NCBI RefSeq assembly: GCF_041431135.1
Contig: NZ_CP107799.1
Location: 5,208,001 to 5,272,000 of the forward strand
DNA: 64,000 bases
Direction: 5' to 3'
Origin: Streptomyces sp. NBC_00554
Lineage (GTDB): Bacteria; Actinomycetota; Actinomycetes; Streptomycetales; Streptomycetaceae
A model generated the notes under the pieces. It saw nothing but the letters and a program-made list of their open reading frames with translations, did not search any database and was not told the DNA's origin. The translations under genes and the position numbers were made by a program. Below are positions 31,332 to 39,998 of this stretch, piece after piece. Numbering within the stretch: the stretch's first letter is position 1; the number at the start of each line of letters is the position of its first letter.

Positions 31332-33422
31332 GTGACCGTCGAGATCTACCGTGACGCCTGGGGAATCCCGCACCTGCGTGCCGACAGCGCACTCGAACTC
31401 GCCCGCGCCCAGGGCCGTATCACCGCCGTGGACCGGGCCTGGCAGCTGGAGGTCGAGCGGCACCGCTCCCAGGGCACGTCCGCCGCGTTCCTCGGTGCCG
31501 AGGCCGTCGCCTGGGACCGGTTCGCTCGCCAGGCCCGCCTCGACGACACCGCCAGACGCTGTTTCGCCGCCCTGGAGAGACGCGATCCCGAGACCGCCGC
31601 GTGGGTCGTCTCGTACGTGGACGGCGTCAACGAAGGGCTGGGGGATGGGCTTGGGGCCGGTGGGCGGCGGGCGCCTGAGTTTGCGGAGAGCGGGCTTGTT
31701 CCCGGGCGTTGGGAGCCCTGGACTCCGCTCGGTGTCTGGCTTGCCACGCACATCCTTTTTGCAGGGTTCCCGGCCAAGCTTTGGCGCGAGGAGGTCGTGC
31801 GGCGGCTCGGTGTCGAGGCCGTGGGGCTCTTCGCCACCGACGGGACCGGTACCTCCGGCAGCAACGGCTGGCTGGTGAGTGGCGCGCGTACGGTCACCGG
31901 GCACGCGGTCATCGGTGGCGACCCCCACCGGTTCATCGAGGACCCCGGCGTCTATCAGCAGATCCATCTGGCCTGCCCCGAGTTCGACGTCGTCGGCCTC
32001 GCCGTTCCCGGCGTCCCGGGCATCGCGCACTTCGCCCACACCGGCCATGTCGCCTGGGCGATCACTAACGCCATGGCCGACTATCAGGACCTCTACCGGG
32101 AGCGGTTGCGGGTGGTCGGCTCCTCGTCGTCCGTCGAGGCGCTCGGGGCCGATGGTGAGTGGCGGGTCGCGGCTCGGCATGTGGAGCGGGTGGAGGTGGC
32201 CGGGGGTGAGTCCGTCGAGGTCGAGGTGATCGAGACGGAGCGGGGGCCCGTGGTCATCGGGGGAGCTGGTGAGGATGAGGTCATCAGTCTTCGTTATCCG
32301 CCTCGCGTTTCCGAAGATCTTGGTTTCAGTGCGCTGCTTCCGCTTCTTCGGGCTCGTGAAGTCGCCGATGTGGACCGGGCGTTCGACCTCTGGGCCGAGC
32401 CCGTGAACGTCGTCCAGGCCGCGGACACGGCGGGCGGGTTGCTGCACCGGGTCGCGGGACGCGTGCCCGTGCGGAGTGAGCGCAATCGGACGAGGGTCGT
32501 CGACGCCTGGGAGGAGGGGAGGGAGTGGCAGGGCTGGCATGCGATGCCCCGGGTGGGTGTGAGTGGGATTGCTGTCATGGCCAATCAGCGGGGGCTGGCG
32601 GAGGAGCTTGGGGTTGAGTTCGCTGCGCCGCATCGGGCCGCGCGTATTCGCGAACTTCTTGTGTCCCGGGCTGAGTGGGCTGCCTCTGATATCGCTGCCA
32701 TTCATGTGGACACTCATCTCGCCTCGGCTGCCGTCCTGTTGGGGCATCTCGAGGGTGGGGGTGGTCAGCGGCTGAGTCCGGAGGGGGGTGCGTTGCGGGA
32801 TCAACTGCTCGCCTGGGATCGGCGGATGGATGCCGGCAGTGTCTCCGCTGGGGTGTACGCGGCGGTTCGTAGCGCTGTTGTGCGGCGGCTTGCGGCGGAG
32901 CCGGCGCTCGCCGTTCTTGCCGAGCCGCCTGCGTATCCGGAGGTCTTTCTTCCCTGGCTCGCTCTCACTCCGCGTATCGGCTTTGCCCTCGAAAACCTTT
33001 TGGGGGTCGAGGAGTTGTACGGCATCGATCGCACCGCGCTTGTCTGTGCTGCGGTCGAGGAGGTGGCCGCCGGCTGGACGCCGCGTGCCTGGGGGGACAC
33101 GCACCGGCTCGCGCCCTGGCGGGCGCTCGCGGGGAGTGCCTACGACGAACCTGGGCTCTCGGGTGACCACGACTGCGTGCTGTGCACCTCGGCGGTGCCC
33201 GGGGTGACCGACCTCGCCGCGCGCGGTCCTGCCGCCCGTTACGTATGGGATCTGGCCGACCGGGACCGGAGTCTCTGGGTGGTGCCGCTCGGTGCCGACG
33301 GTGTTCCGGGGGCCGCCCACCATCGTGACCAACTCCCTTTGTGGGTCGAGGGAGTTCTCGCCCCGGTCATCACGGACTGGGACAAGCTGGCCCAGGGGAA
33401 CAAGGAGAACCATGACCACTGA
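31332..33422 (+). CDS. Penicillin-acylase-family Ntn hydrolase, iron-regulated
   Basis: 696 residues from GTG 31332. The precursor layout of penicillin/acyl-homoserine-lactone acylases is clear: an alpha chain start 'EIYRDAWGIPHLRADSALEL', the autocatalytic site G-S-N-G-W with nucleophile Ser at about 177, then 'HFAHTGHVAWAITNAMADYQDLY' (shown to mark the usual oxyanion region) and a C-terminal 'WALT/WEPW'-type barrel closing at 'PLWVEGVL'. There is no signal peptide, so it works in the cytosol. It overlaps the acetyltransferase gene by 11 bases and lies behind an iron box, which points to acyl-group removal or exchange on a siderophore rather than beta-lactams. Confidence 0.9.
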   Translation: MTVEIYRDAWGIPHLRADSALELARAQGRITAVDRAWQLEVERHRSQGTSAAFLGAEAVAWDRFARQARLDDTARRCFAALERRDPETAAWVVSYVDGVNEGLGDGLGAGGRRAPEFAESGLVPGRWEPWTPLGVWLATHILFAGFPAKLWREEVVRRLGVEAVGLFATDGTGTSGSNGWLVSGARTVTGHAVIGGDPHRFIEDPGVYQQIHLACPEFDVVGLAVPGVPGIAHFAHTGHVAWAITNAMADYQDLYRERLRVVGSSSSVEALGADGEWRVAARHVERVEVAGGESVEVEVIETERGPVVIGGAGEDEVISLRYPPRVSEDLGFSALLPLLRAREVADVDRAFDLWAEPVNVVQAADTAGGLLHRVAGRVPVRSERNRTRVVDAWEEGREWQGWHAMPRVGVSGIAVMANQRGLAEELGVEFAAPHRAARIRELLVSRAEWAASDIAAIHVDTHLASAAVLLGHLEGGGGQRLSPEGGALRDQLLAWDRRMDAGSVSAGVYAAVRSAVVRRLAAEPALAVLAEPPAYPEVFLPWLALTPRIGFALENLLGVEELYGIDRTALVCAAVEEVAAGWTPRAWGDTHRLAPWRALAGSAYDEPGLSGDHDCVLCTSAVPGVTDLAARGPAARYVWDLADRDRSLWVVPLGADGVPGAAHHRDQLPLWVEGVLAPVITDWDKLAQGNKENHDH

Positions 33423-34032
33423 GTCGTACGCACCCGCCCGCGTCGCCCTTCACGAGCAGGTCATCGACGGGGTCGGGACCGTCCGCATCCTGCGCGTCGA
33501 CCCGCACGCCGACCTGGATGTCATCCACGGCTGGGTGAGTGAGGAGCGGGCCAGGTTCTGGGGCATGAACGGGCTCAGCAGGGAGCAGGTGCTGGAGACC
33601 TACGTCCATCTGGACTCGCTCGACACCCACCATGCCTTCCTCGCGGTCAAGGACGGTGAACCGGCCGCGCTCTTCCAGTCGTACGAGCCCGAGGCCGACC
33701 GTGTCAGCGAGTGCTACGACGTCGAGGAGGGGGATATTGGGATCCATCTGCTGATCGGGCCCCCTGGGCCCGGCGGGGGGCGGCTGCCGGGCTGGTCGGC
33801 CGCGCTGCTGACCGCGTTCACCACGTTCGTGCTGGTCGGCCTGGACCGGCGGCGGGTCGTCGTCGAGCCCGACGCGCGCAACACGAAGGCCATCTCCCGG
33901 CTGACCCGGCAGGGATTCGTCCCGGGGCCGGAGATCGTGTTGCCCGAGATCGATCTGCCCGAGGTGTACCTGCCCGAGAAGCGTGCCCGGCTCGCCTTCC
34001 TGACGCGAGAGACGCTCTTGGGGAGGGCTTGA
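33412..34032 (+). CDS. AlcB/IucB-type GNAT acetyltransferase
   Basis: 206 residues from ATG 33412 with AAGGAG five bases upstream. Sequence follows the siderophore-biosynthesis acetyltransferase family (Acetyltransf_8): 'DLDVIHGWVSEERARFWGMN', 'YEPEADRVSECYDVEEGDIG', 'IHLLIGPP', 'RRVVVEPDARNTKAISRLTR' and 'GFVPGPEIVLPE'. These enzymes acylate N6-hydroxylysine or hydroxydiamines, as in aerobactin, rhizobactin or desferrioxamine assembly. No siderophore synthetase, hydroxylase or decarboxylase is nearby, so it is an orphan, probably changing the acyl group of a siderophore made elsewhere together with the acylase. Confidence 0.9.
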   Translation: MTTESYAPARVALHEQVIDGVGTVRILRVDPHADLDVIHGWVSEERARFWGMNGLSREQVLETYVHLDSLDTHHAFLAVKDGEPAALFQSYEPEADRVSECYDVEEGDIGIHLLIGPPGPGGGRLPGWSAALLTAFTTFVLVGLDRRRVVVEPDARNTKAISRLTRQGFVPGPEIVLPEIDLPEVYLPEKRARLAFLTRETLLGRA

Positions 34033-34109
34033 AGCGGGGCGGGTGAGCACTGCGTCGCTTTCGTCCGTACGTATCCGAGACTGAGCGAATGCGGATACGG
34101 AGACGGTAC

Positions 34110-35906
34110 GTGAGCGGACAGCGAGCGCGACGGCACATCGTCCGGGGACTGGCGCTGCTGGGTACCGTGCTGGTCCTGGTGCTTTTCGGCGGGGTGGGCG
34201 GTGCGTCCGCGCACGCCGCCCTGACCGGCACCGATCCGCAGGACGGCAGCGTGGTGAAGGAGGCGCCCACGCAGATCACGCTGACGTTCACCGAGTCCGT
34301 CGGCCTCCTCGACGACTCCTTCCGCGTGATCACCCCGGAAAACCGGCGCGTCCACACGGGCAAACCGGCGCACGTCGGGGACCGCGCCAACACCGCTTCG
34401 GTGAGCCTGCCGGACGGCATGGGCACCGGCACCTTCACCGTGGCCTGGCGGGTCGTATCGGCGGACAGCCACCCGGTCTCCGGCGCCTTCACCTTCTCCA
34501 TCGGCAAACCCTCCGCGACCGCCGCCGCCCTGCCCACCGCATCCGCCGAGGACACCGTCGCGGGCAACCTCTACGACATCACCCGCTACATCGCGTACGG
34601 CGGTCTCGCCGTACTCATCGGCGCTGCCGTCTTCGTCCTGGCCTGCGGATACCCGGGCAGCGTGCACCGCCTGCTGCTGGCCGGCTGGTGGACGCTGCTC
34701 GTCTCCACCCTCGCCCTGCTCCTCCTGCGCGGCCCGTACGAACGGGGCAGCGGGCTCTCCGCAGCCATCGATCCGGCCGTCCTGCGCGAGACGCTGACGA
34801 GCAGGCCCGGCATCGCGCTGGTGGCACGGCTGGTGCTGCTGGGCGCGGTGGCCTTCTATCCCGTACGAGCACGGGAGCGCGGGCGGGTCGTGGGGGCACT
34901 GGGCGGGCTGCTCGCCCTCGGCCTCGCGGTCACCTGGGCCGCCGCCGACCACGCCTCCGCCGGGATCCAGGTCCCCGTGGCGATGGTCTCCTCCGTACTG
35001 CACCTGCTCGCCATGGCCGTCTGGCTCGGCGGCCTGACCGCCCTGCTCACCGCGCTCTACCGCCCGGCCGAACCGGTCCCGGCGGCCGTCGTCACCCGCT
35101 TCTCCCGGCTCGCCCTCACCTCGGTCGCCGTCCTCGCCGTCACCGGCGTCTACCAGTCCTGGCGCGGCCTCGGCTCCTGGGACGCCCTGACGTCCACGTC
35201 GTACGGCCGCCTTCTCGTCGTCAAGCTGTGCGCGGTGCTGCTTCTGCTGGTGGGGGCCGGGTATTCGCGGCGCTGGACGGGGCGGCTGGCCGTGACCGCC
35301 GTGACGGCCCCGGTGGTGGTGCGGGAGCGGGTGCCGGAAGTGGTCGGGGCGCCGGGGGTGCCGGGTGACTCCAAGGACGTACGAGCCGATGTGGCGGGGG
35401 AGGCGGTGGCCGAGGCCGGTCCGTATCGGCGGGGGCTGCGGCGGTCCGTGCTTGCCGAGGTCAGCGTCGGGATCGTGGTCCTCGTGGTCACTACCTTGCT
35501 GACCGGTACGCAGTCGGGGCGGGCGGCCACCGAGTCGGCGGCCGCGGTCAGCGCGGCGGAGCAGCCCACCGGGTCTTCGACGCTGATTCCCTTCGACGTC
35601 GGTACGCCCGGGGGGCGCGGCAAGGTCCAGATCGAGCTGGCGCCCGGCCGGGTGGGCGAGAACTCCGTGCAGGCCGTGATCTTCGGGCCCGACGGCGGGA
35701 TCGCCACCGTCCCCGAACTGCGCCTGACATTCTCGCTGCCGAAGCAGGACGTCGGCCCGATCGACGCCCAGCTCACGGACAAGGGCGGCTACTGGGCCAC
35801 CGACGGCCTCACCCTTCCGCTGGCCGGCACCTGGACGATGAAGGCCACGGTGCGGACGACTGACATCGACCAGGTCACGGTGTCGAAGACCGTGAACATC
35901 GGCTAG
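34110..35906 (+). CDS. CopC-CopD fusion, copper uptake/resistance
   Basis: 598 residues from GTG 34110 with GGAG seven bases upstream; ATG 34089 is possible but has no site. A signal sequence ends at 'GGASAHAAL', leaving a His at the mature N-terminus, as in CopC copper sites; the second ligand is in 'VSADSHPVSGAF'. Residues about 150-400 are eight membrane helices of the CopD type, with 'AMAVWLGGLTALL' in the conserved core. After an Ala/Glu-rich loop and another helix comes an extracytoplasmic sandwich of YtkA/FixH type ('GKVQIELAPGRVGENSVQ' to 'WTMKATVRTTD'). It likely carries copper across the membrane. It may share context with the iron-regulated pair but has its own start region. Confidence 0.92.
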   Translation: MSGQRARRHIVRGLALLGTVLVLVLFGGVGGASAHAALTGTDPQDGSVVKEAPTQITLTFTESVGLLDDSFRVITPENRRVHTGKPAHVGDRANTASVSLPDGMGTGTFTVAWRVVSADSHPVSGAFTFSIGKPSATAAALPTASAEDTVAGNLYDITRYIAYGGLAVLIGAAVFVLACGYPGSVHRLLLAGWWTLLVSTLALLLLRGPYERGSGLSAAIDPAVLRETLTSRPGIALVARLVLLGAVAFYPVRARERGRVVGALGGLLALGLAVTWAAADHASAGIQVPVAMVSSVLHLLAMAVWLGGLTALLTALYRPAEPVPAAVVTRFSRLALTSVAVLAVTGVYQSWRGLGSWDALTSTSYGRLLVVKLCAVLLLLVGAGYSRRWTGRLAVTAVTAPVVVRERVPEVVGAPGVPGDSKDVRADVAGEAVAEAGPYRRGLRRSVLAEVSVGIVVLVVTTLLTGTQSGRAATESAAAVSAAEQPTGSSTLIPFDVGTPGGRGKVQIELAPGRVGENSVQAVIFGPDGGIATVPELRLTFSLPKQDVGPIDAQLTDKGGYWATDGLTLPLAGTWTMKATVRTTDIDQVTVSKTVNIG

Positions 35907-35920
35907 TACTGGTCCGCCGC

Positions 35921-36847
35921 TCACTTCTCAGGGGTCAGGTCGGTGATCGACCGGATCTCCTCGGGGGTCAGTTCGAGGTCCTGTGCGGCGAGGTTCTCCT
36001 GGACGTGCTTGATGCTGGTGGTGCCGGGAATCGGCATGACCGCGGGTGAGCGGGCGAGCAGCCAGGCGAGTGCGATCTGGGAGACCGTCGCGTCGTACCG
36101 GGCGGCGATGGGGCCGAGGACGTGTCGGACCGTTTCCGGGCCGTCGGTGTCCGTGGGGGTGCCGGGCCGGGTGAGGGAGACCGGCTGCCAGGGGACGAAG
36201 ACGGCGCCGGCTTCGACGGTCGCGTCGAGCAGAGCGGCCTCGTGGCGGTCGACGACGTTGAAGTGGGCGGTCACGGCCGTGATTTCGGTGATCTCTCGCG
36301 CCGCACGGAGTTGTTCGGTGGTGACGTTCGACAGGCCGATGTGCCGGATCACGCCCTGTCGGCGCAGCTCGGCGAGGGTGCCGACCTGGTCCTCGAACGA
36401 GGCGTCCTGCGCCCAGCCGCTGTGCAGGTAGTACAGGTCGATCCGCTCGACGCCGAGGCGCCGCGCGCTCAAGTGGGCGCACTGGCGGAGGTAGTTGGCG
36501 TTGCCGACCGCGTCGATCGAGGAGAGGTCGAGGCCACCGCGTACGAAGCCGCCCTTGGTGGCGATCACCAGGTCCTCGGGGTAGGGGTGGAGCGCTTCGC
36601 GGATCAGTAGTTCGTTGGTGTGCGGGCCGTAGACGTCGGCGGTGTCGATCAGGGTCACGCCCGCCTCGACCGCCTCGCGCAGGAGCGTGATCCCGCTGTC
36701 GCGGTCGGGGTACTCGCCCCAGAGGTGGGTGCCGGTGAGGCGCATCGCACCGTAGCCGACGCGGCCGGTTCTGAGGTCGCCGCCGAGGGTGATGGGTGCG
36801 TGGCCTGGCGTGTGTCCCGTTGTGTGTTCTGGCGTGTGTTCTGTCAT
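35921..36847 (-). CDS. Aldo/keto reductase
   Basis: 308 residues from ATG 36847. A TIM-barrel NADPH oxidoreductase: 'RVGYGAMRLTG', active-site Asp/Tyr in 'TLIDTADVYGPHTNELLI', Lys in 'DLVIATKGGF', His in 'YYLHSGWAQ' and the cofactor phosphate site 'MPIPGTTSIKHVQENL'. The first 17 residues are TPxHTxGHTPGH-type repeats from a short DNA repeat. It probably reduces aldehydes or ketones of unknown identity. It is divergent from an XRE/MmyB regulator gene, a common Streptomyces pairing in which the regulator controls the reductase. Confidence 0.94.
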   Translation of the reverse strand: MTEHTPEHTTGHTPGHAPITLGGDLRTGRVGYGAMRLTGTHLWGEYPDRDSGITLLREAVEAGVTLIDTADVYGPHTNELLIREALHPYPEDLVIATKGGFVRGGLDLSSIDAVGNANYLRQCAHLSARRLGVERIDLYYLHSGWAQDASFEDQVGTLAELRRQGVIRHIGLSNVTTEQLRAAREITEITAVTAHFNVVDRHEAALLDATVEAGAVFVPWQPVSLTRPGTPTDTDGPETVRHVLGPIAARYDATVSQIALAWLLARSPAVMPIPGTTSIKHVQENLAAQDLELTPEEIRSITDLTPEK

Positions 36848-36948
36848 GCGTCCACCGTTGTGCCGTGGGGGTGGGGGGTGCCAGGGAGGGTGCTGCCTAT
36901 GCGGATCAGTACCAGGCACGGGGGCGGGGTACGGCGGACACTGGAGGT

Positions 36949-37914
36949 ATGGAGCAGCATGGTGGCGCATCTTCCGGCGGCCGGTCCGGTGGTCCTTCCA
37001 CTGGTCCTTCCACTGGTCCGTCCAGTGGTCTGTCCAGTGGTCTGTCCGGCGGCAACGAGCTGGGCGACTTCCTGCGTGCCCGCCGTGCCGCGCTCGATCC
37101 GCGCCGGGCGGGTGTGCCGGACGACGGGCGGCTGCGCCGGGTGCCGGGCCTGCGCCGGGAGGAGCTGGCCCAGCTCGCGCACGTGAGCATCGACTACGTC
37201 GTACGGCTGGAGCAGGGCCGGACCCGCCGGGCGTCCCGCCCGGTCCTCGACGCGCTCGCGGACGCGCTGGAGCTCGCCCCGGACGAGCGCGCGTACCTCT
37301 TCGCCGTGGCCGATGTGACGCAGGCCGCCCCCGCGCGGCAGCCGGCCGGGGCGGGGGCACCTCCCGGGGGGAGGGTCGGCCGGCCGCTGCTGCAACTGCT
37401 CGACGGCATGCGCGACATCCCCGCGATGGTTCTGAACCGCCGTATGGACGTGCTGGCCTGGAACAAGGCGGCCACCGCCCTGCTGACCGACTTCGGCGCG
37501 CTGCCCCCGGCCGAGCGGAACCTGATCCGGCTGACCTTCCTCGACGACGCCTTCCGGGCCCTGTACGCGGACTGGCCGCGCGCGGCTCGTGAGTGCGTGG
37601 CGGTGCTGCGGATGGAGGCGGGCCGGCACCCCGAGGACCAGGCGCTGGCCGCGCTGGTGGGCGAACTGAGCGTGCGGGACCCGGACTTCAGGAACTGGTG
37701 GGGCAGCCACCTGGTGCGCGGCCCCCGGCAGCTCACCAAGACCTACCACCACCCGGTCGCGGGCCCACTCACCCTCGACGTCCAGCAGCTCTCCGTCGAC
37801 ACCCAGCCCGACCAGCGGCTCGTCGCCTACACCGCTCCGCCCGACTCCCCGTCCCAGGAGGCCCTGCGCTTCCTCCTCCAGTGGTCGGCCCGCAGCGCCG
37901 CCGGAACCAACTGA
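36949..37914 (+). CDS. XRE-family regulator with MmyB-like ligand-binding domain
   Basis: 321 residues from ATG 36949 (GGAGG only one base upstream, so the start is a little uncertain). A Gly/Ser/Pro leader made of PSTG/LSSG repeats (from a 12-bp DNA repeat at 36990-37045) precedes a helix-turn-helix: 'LRREELAQLAHVSIDYVVRL', 'EQGRTRRASRPVLDALADAL'. The rest is MmyB-like: 'PAMVLNRRMDVLAWNKAATA', 'FRNWWGSHLVRG', 'KTYHHPVAGPLTLDVQQL', a domain thought to bind small hydrophobic ligands. It shares the 101-bp gap with the aldo/keto reductase and probably represses both. Confidence 0.94.
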   Translation: MEQHGGASSGGRSGGPSTGPSTGPSSGLSSGLSGGNELGDFLRARRAALDPRRAGVPDDGRLRRVPGLRREELAQLAHVSIDYVVRLEQGRTRRASRPVLDALADALELAPDERAYLFAVADVTQAAPARQPAGAGAPPGGRVGRPLLQLLDGMRDIPAMVLNRRMDVLAWNKAATALLTDFGALPPAERNLIRLTFLDDAFRALYADWPRAARECVAVLRMEAGRHPEDQALAALVGELSVRDPDFRNWWGSHLVRGPRQLTKTYHHPVAGPLTLDVQQLSVDTQPDQRLVAYTAPPDSPSQEALRFLLQWSARSAAGTN

Positions 37915-38120
37915 CCGGGGCCGCAAGGGTCTTGACCGCCTTGGCCGCATGAACCGTCAAGCCGTACGGCATGTGACGGCATGCAACCTAAGTTTCACGG
38001 TTGAAAGCTGTGAGTCACCACCGGGCTACTTGCCGCTCCCCGAGGCCGGGCACAGCATGAGGCGACTGATTCGCGGGCGGTCCGCGCACAGGGCCTTGAC
38101 CTGCGAAGAGTCGATCCGTC

Positions 38121-38216
38121 GTGTCTGCGAACGGCCTGTTCGCCGTGTCTGCGGACGGTCCGTCCGATGTGTCTGCGGACGGTCTGTCCGATGTGTCTGC
38201 GGACGGCCCGCCCGTC
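38121..38216. repeat. 24-bp minisatellite, four units, upstream of the esterase
   Basis: Units at 38121, 38145, 38169 and 38193 share GTGTCTGCGGACGGTCYGTC with 2-6 changes each; more diverged units run on to about 38265. It fills most of the 366-bp gap between the regulator and esterase genes. The plus strand is open across the array with eight-residue RRVCGRSV-like repeats, but no gene is supported. Confidence 0.85.
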
Positions 38217-38280
38217 CTGCACGTGAATGGCCCGCCCGTTGCGCACGAGAACGGCCCACCCCCCTCGATCGGGAGACCCT

Positions 38281-39990
38281 GTGAGCTTACGAAACGTCCC
38301 TTCCCCGAACCCCGCTGCCGTCCCGGCGCTCGGCCGCCGCGGTTTCCTCGGCCGTACCGCCGGTGTCGCAGCCGGCGCAGCGCTCCTGGGCGGTGTGGAA
38401 ACCGGCCCCGCCTCGGCCGCTTCCCGCACCGTCGGCAGCGACGCCGGGCCGCCGGTGCGTACGGAGTCCGGCCTGGTGACCGGTGTTCAGGCCGCACTCG
38501 ACGGCGTCACCGTCTACAAGGGAATCCCCTACGCGGCCTCCACCGCCGGGGAGAACCGCTGGCGCGCGCCGCGCCTCGCACCGTCCTGGAAGGGCATCCG
38601 CAAGGCGGACACCTGGGGTGCGGCATGCCCGCAGCCCGTCTCGGGCATAGCCGCCGACAAGGTGCCCCCGCTGAGCGAGGACTGCCTGAACCTCAACATC
38701 TGGACGGGCGAGGCGAGTTCGCGTGCGCGCCGCCCGGTCTTCGTGTGGATCTACGGTGGGCGCAACACCGCCATGTGGGCCTCGCAGCCGGTGTACGACG
38801 GTGCCAACCTGGCGGACAAAGGCGTGGTCGTCGTCACCTTCAACCACCGCGTCGGCGCCTTCGGTAACCTCGCCCACCCCGGCCTGAGCGCCGAGTCCGG
38901 ACACGGCGGCTCCGGCAACTGGGGTGTGCTGGACACGGTGGCGGCGCTGAAGTGGATCCGGCGGAACATCGCCGCGTTCGGCGGGGACCCGGACCGGGTG
39001 ACCATCGGCGGCTGGTCGCACGGCTCGTCGTTCGTCAACATCTCGATGATCTCCCGGCTGCCCCGGGGCCTGTACCACCGGGCTCTGCTGGCCGCCGGGG
39101 TGCAGTACACCAAGGACCCGGCGCTCGGCCATGTGGCGGGCGGCTACAGGACGCTGGCCGCCGCCGAGGCCAACGGCACCGCGTTCGCGGCGTACATGGG
39201 CGCCTCCTCGACGGACGGACTGCGGGCGCTGTCCGCGGCCGAGATCGTGTCCAAGGTCTACGCGGACGACGCTCCGTCCGCCGGCACCGACTTCGGCAAC
39301 GTCCTCGACGGGTACGTACTGCCGACCTCGTACACCGAGGCCATGGAGTCCGGCGCCGAGGCCGATGTGCCGGTCCTCACCGGCAACAACAAGGACGAGA
39401 ACGGTGCGTCGCCCAACCTGAAGATGACGGTCGCCCAGTTCCAGGCGTACGCCGAGTCCGAATTCGCCGACCGGGCACCGGAGTTCCTCGCCCTCTACCC
39501 GGCCGCCACCGACGAGGAGGCGGCGGAGCAGTACAACAACTACGCGCGCGACGAGGAACGCGTCTCGACCTTCCTGTGGGGCACGCAGTTCAAGGAGACC
39601 GCCGCGAACAGGAGCCCGGTCTACAACTACTGGTGGACGCACGTCCCACCGGGCTCCGACACCACCAACCCGATCGAGCCCGCGAACGGCGCGGGCGCCT
39701 ACCACGGCGCCGAGAAGTACTACCTCTTCGGGAACCTCTACGGCACCGACCGCCCGTGGACGGAAGCGGACCACGCCATCGCCGACACCACGTCCTCGTA
39801 CGTGGCCAACTTCTGCGCCACCGGCAACCCCAACGGCCGCCACTCCCTGCCGGCGTGGCCTGCCCTGCGTACGTCGAAGCCGTTGTCGATGGAGCTCGGG
39901 GACGGCTTCGCCCCCGTTCCGGCGGCGGACAGCGACGCCAAGTACGCCTTTCTGAAGGACTACTTGGAGTCGCGGCCGACGGAGTACTGA
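38281..39990 (+). CDS. Tat-exported type-B carboxylesterase
   Basis: 569 residues from GTG 38281 (GGGAGA five bases upstream). The N-terminus has a twin-arginine signal, 'GRRGFLGRTAGVAAGAALLG', cleaved near 'ASA'. The alpha/beta-hydrolase shows the family framework 'YKGIPYAAS', 'SEDCLNLNIWTG', 'GNWGVLDTVAALKWIRRNI' and 'FGGDPDRVTIGGWSHGSS'. The nucleophile elbow is G-W-S-H-G instead of the usual G-E-S-A-G; the acid in 'NKDENG' and the His in 'GAYHGAEKYY' are present, so the triad looks intact. The oxyanion strand reads 'WIYGGRNTAMW', lacking one glycine of GGG. It likely cleaves esters outside the cell. Confidence 0.93.
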   Translation: MSLRNVPSPNPAAVPALGRRGFLGRTAGVAAGAALLGGVETGPASAASRTVGSDAGPPVRTESGLVTGVQAALDGVTVYKGIPYAASTAGENRWRAPRLAPSWKGIRKADTWGAACPQPVSGIAADKVPPLSEDCLNLNIWTGEASSRARRPVFVWIYGGRNTAMWASQPVYDGANLADKGVVVVTFNHRVGAFGNLAHPGLSAESGHGGSGNWGVLDTVAALKWIRRNIAAFGGDPDRVTIGGWSHGSSFVNISMISRLPRGLYHRALLAAGVQYTKDPALGHVAGGYRTLAAAEANGTAFAAYMGASSTDGLRALSAAEIVSKVYADDAPSAGTDFGNVLDGYVLPTSYTEAMESGAEADVPVLTGNNKDENGASPNLKMTVAQFQAYAESEFADRAPEFLALYPAATDEEAAEQYNNYARDEERVSTFLWGTQFKETAANRSPVYNYWWTHVPPGSDTTNPIEPANGAGAYHGAEKYYLFGNLYGTDRPWTEADHAIADTTSSYVANFCATGNPNGRHSLPAWPALRTSKPLSMELGDGFAPVPAADSDAKYAFLKDYLESRPTEY

Positions 39991-39998
39991 CCCGTCGT

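Noticed and set aside
31332-34032. Complete siderophore biosynthetic cluster
   Set aside because: No NIS synthetase, NRPS, amine hydroxylase, decarboxylase or transporter is nearby; only the acylase and acetyltransferase are present.
37949-38284. 111-codon plus-strand gene through the 24-bp repeats
   Set aside because: Only the repeat is protein-like, there is no ribosome-binding site or family, and it overlaps the start of the esterase.
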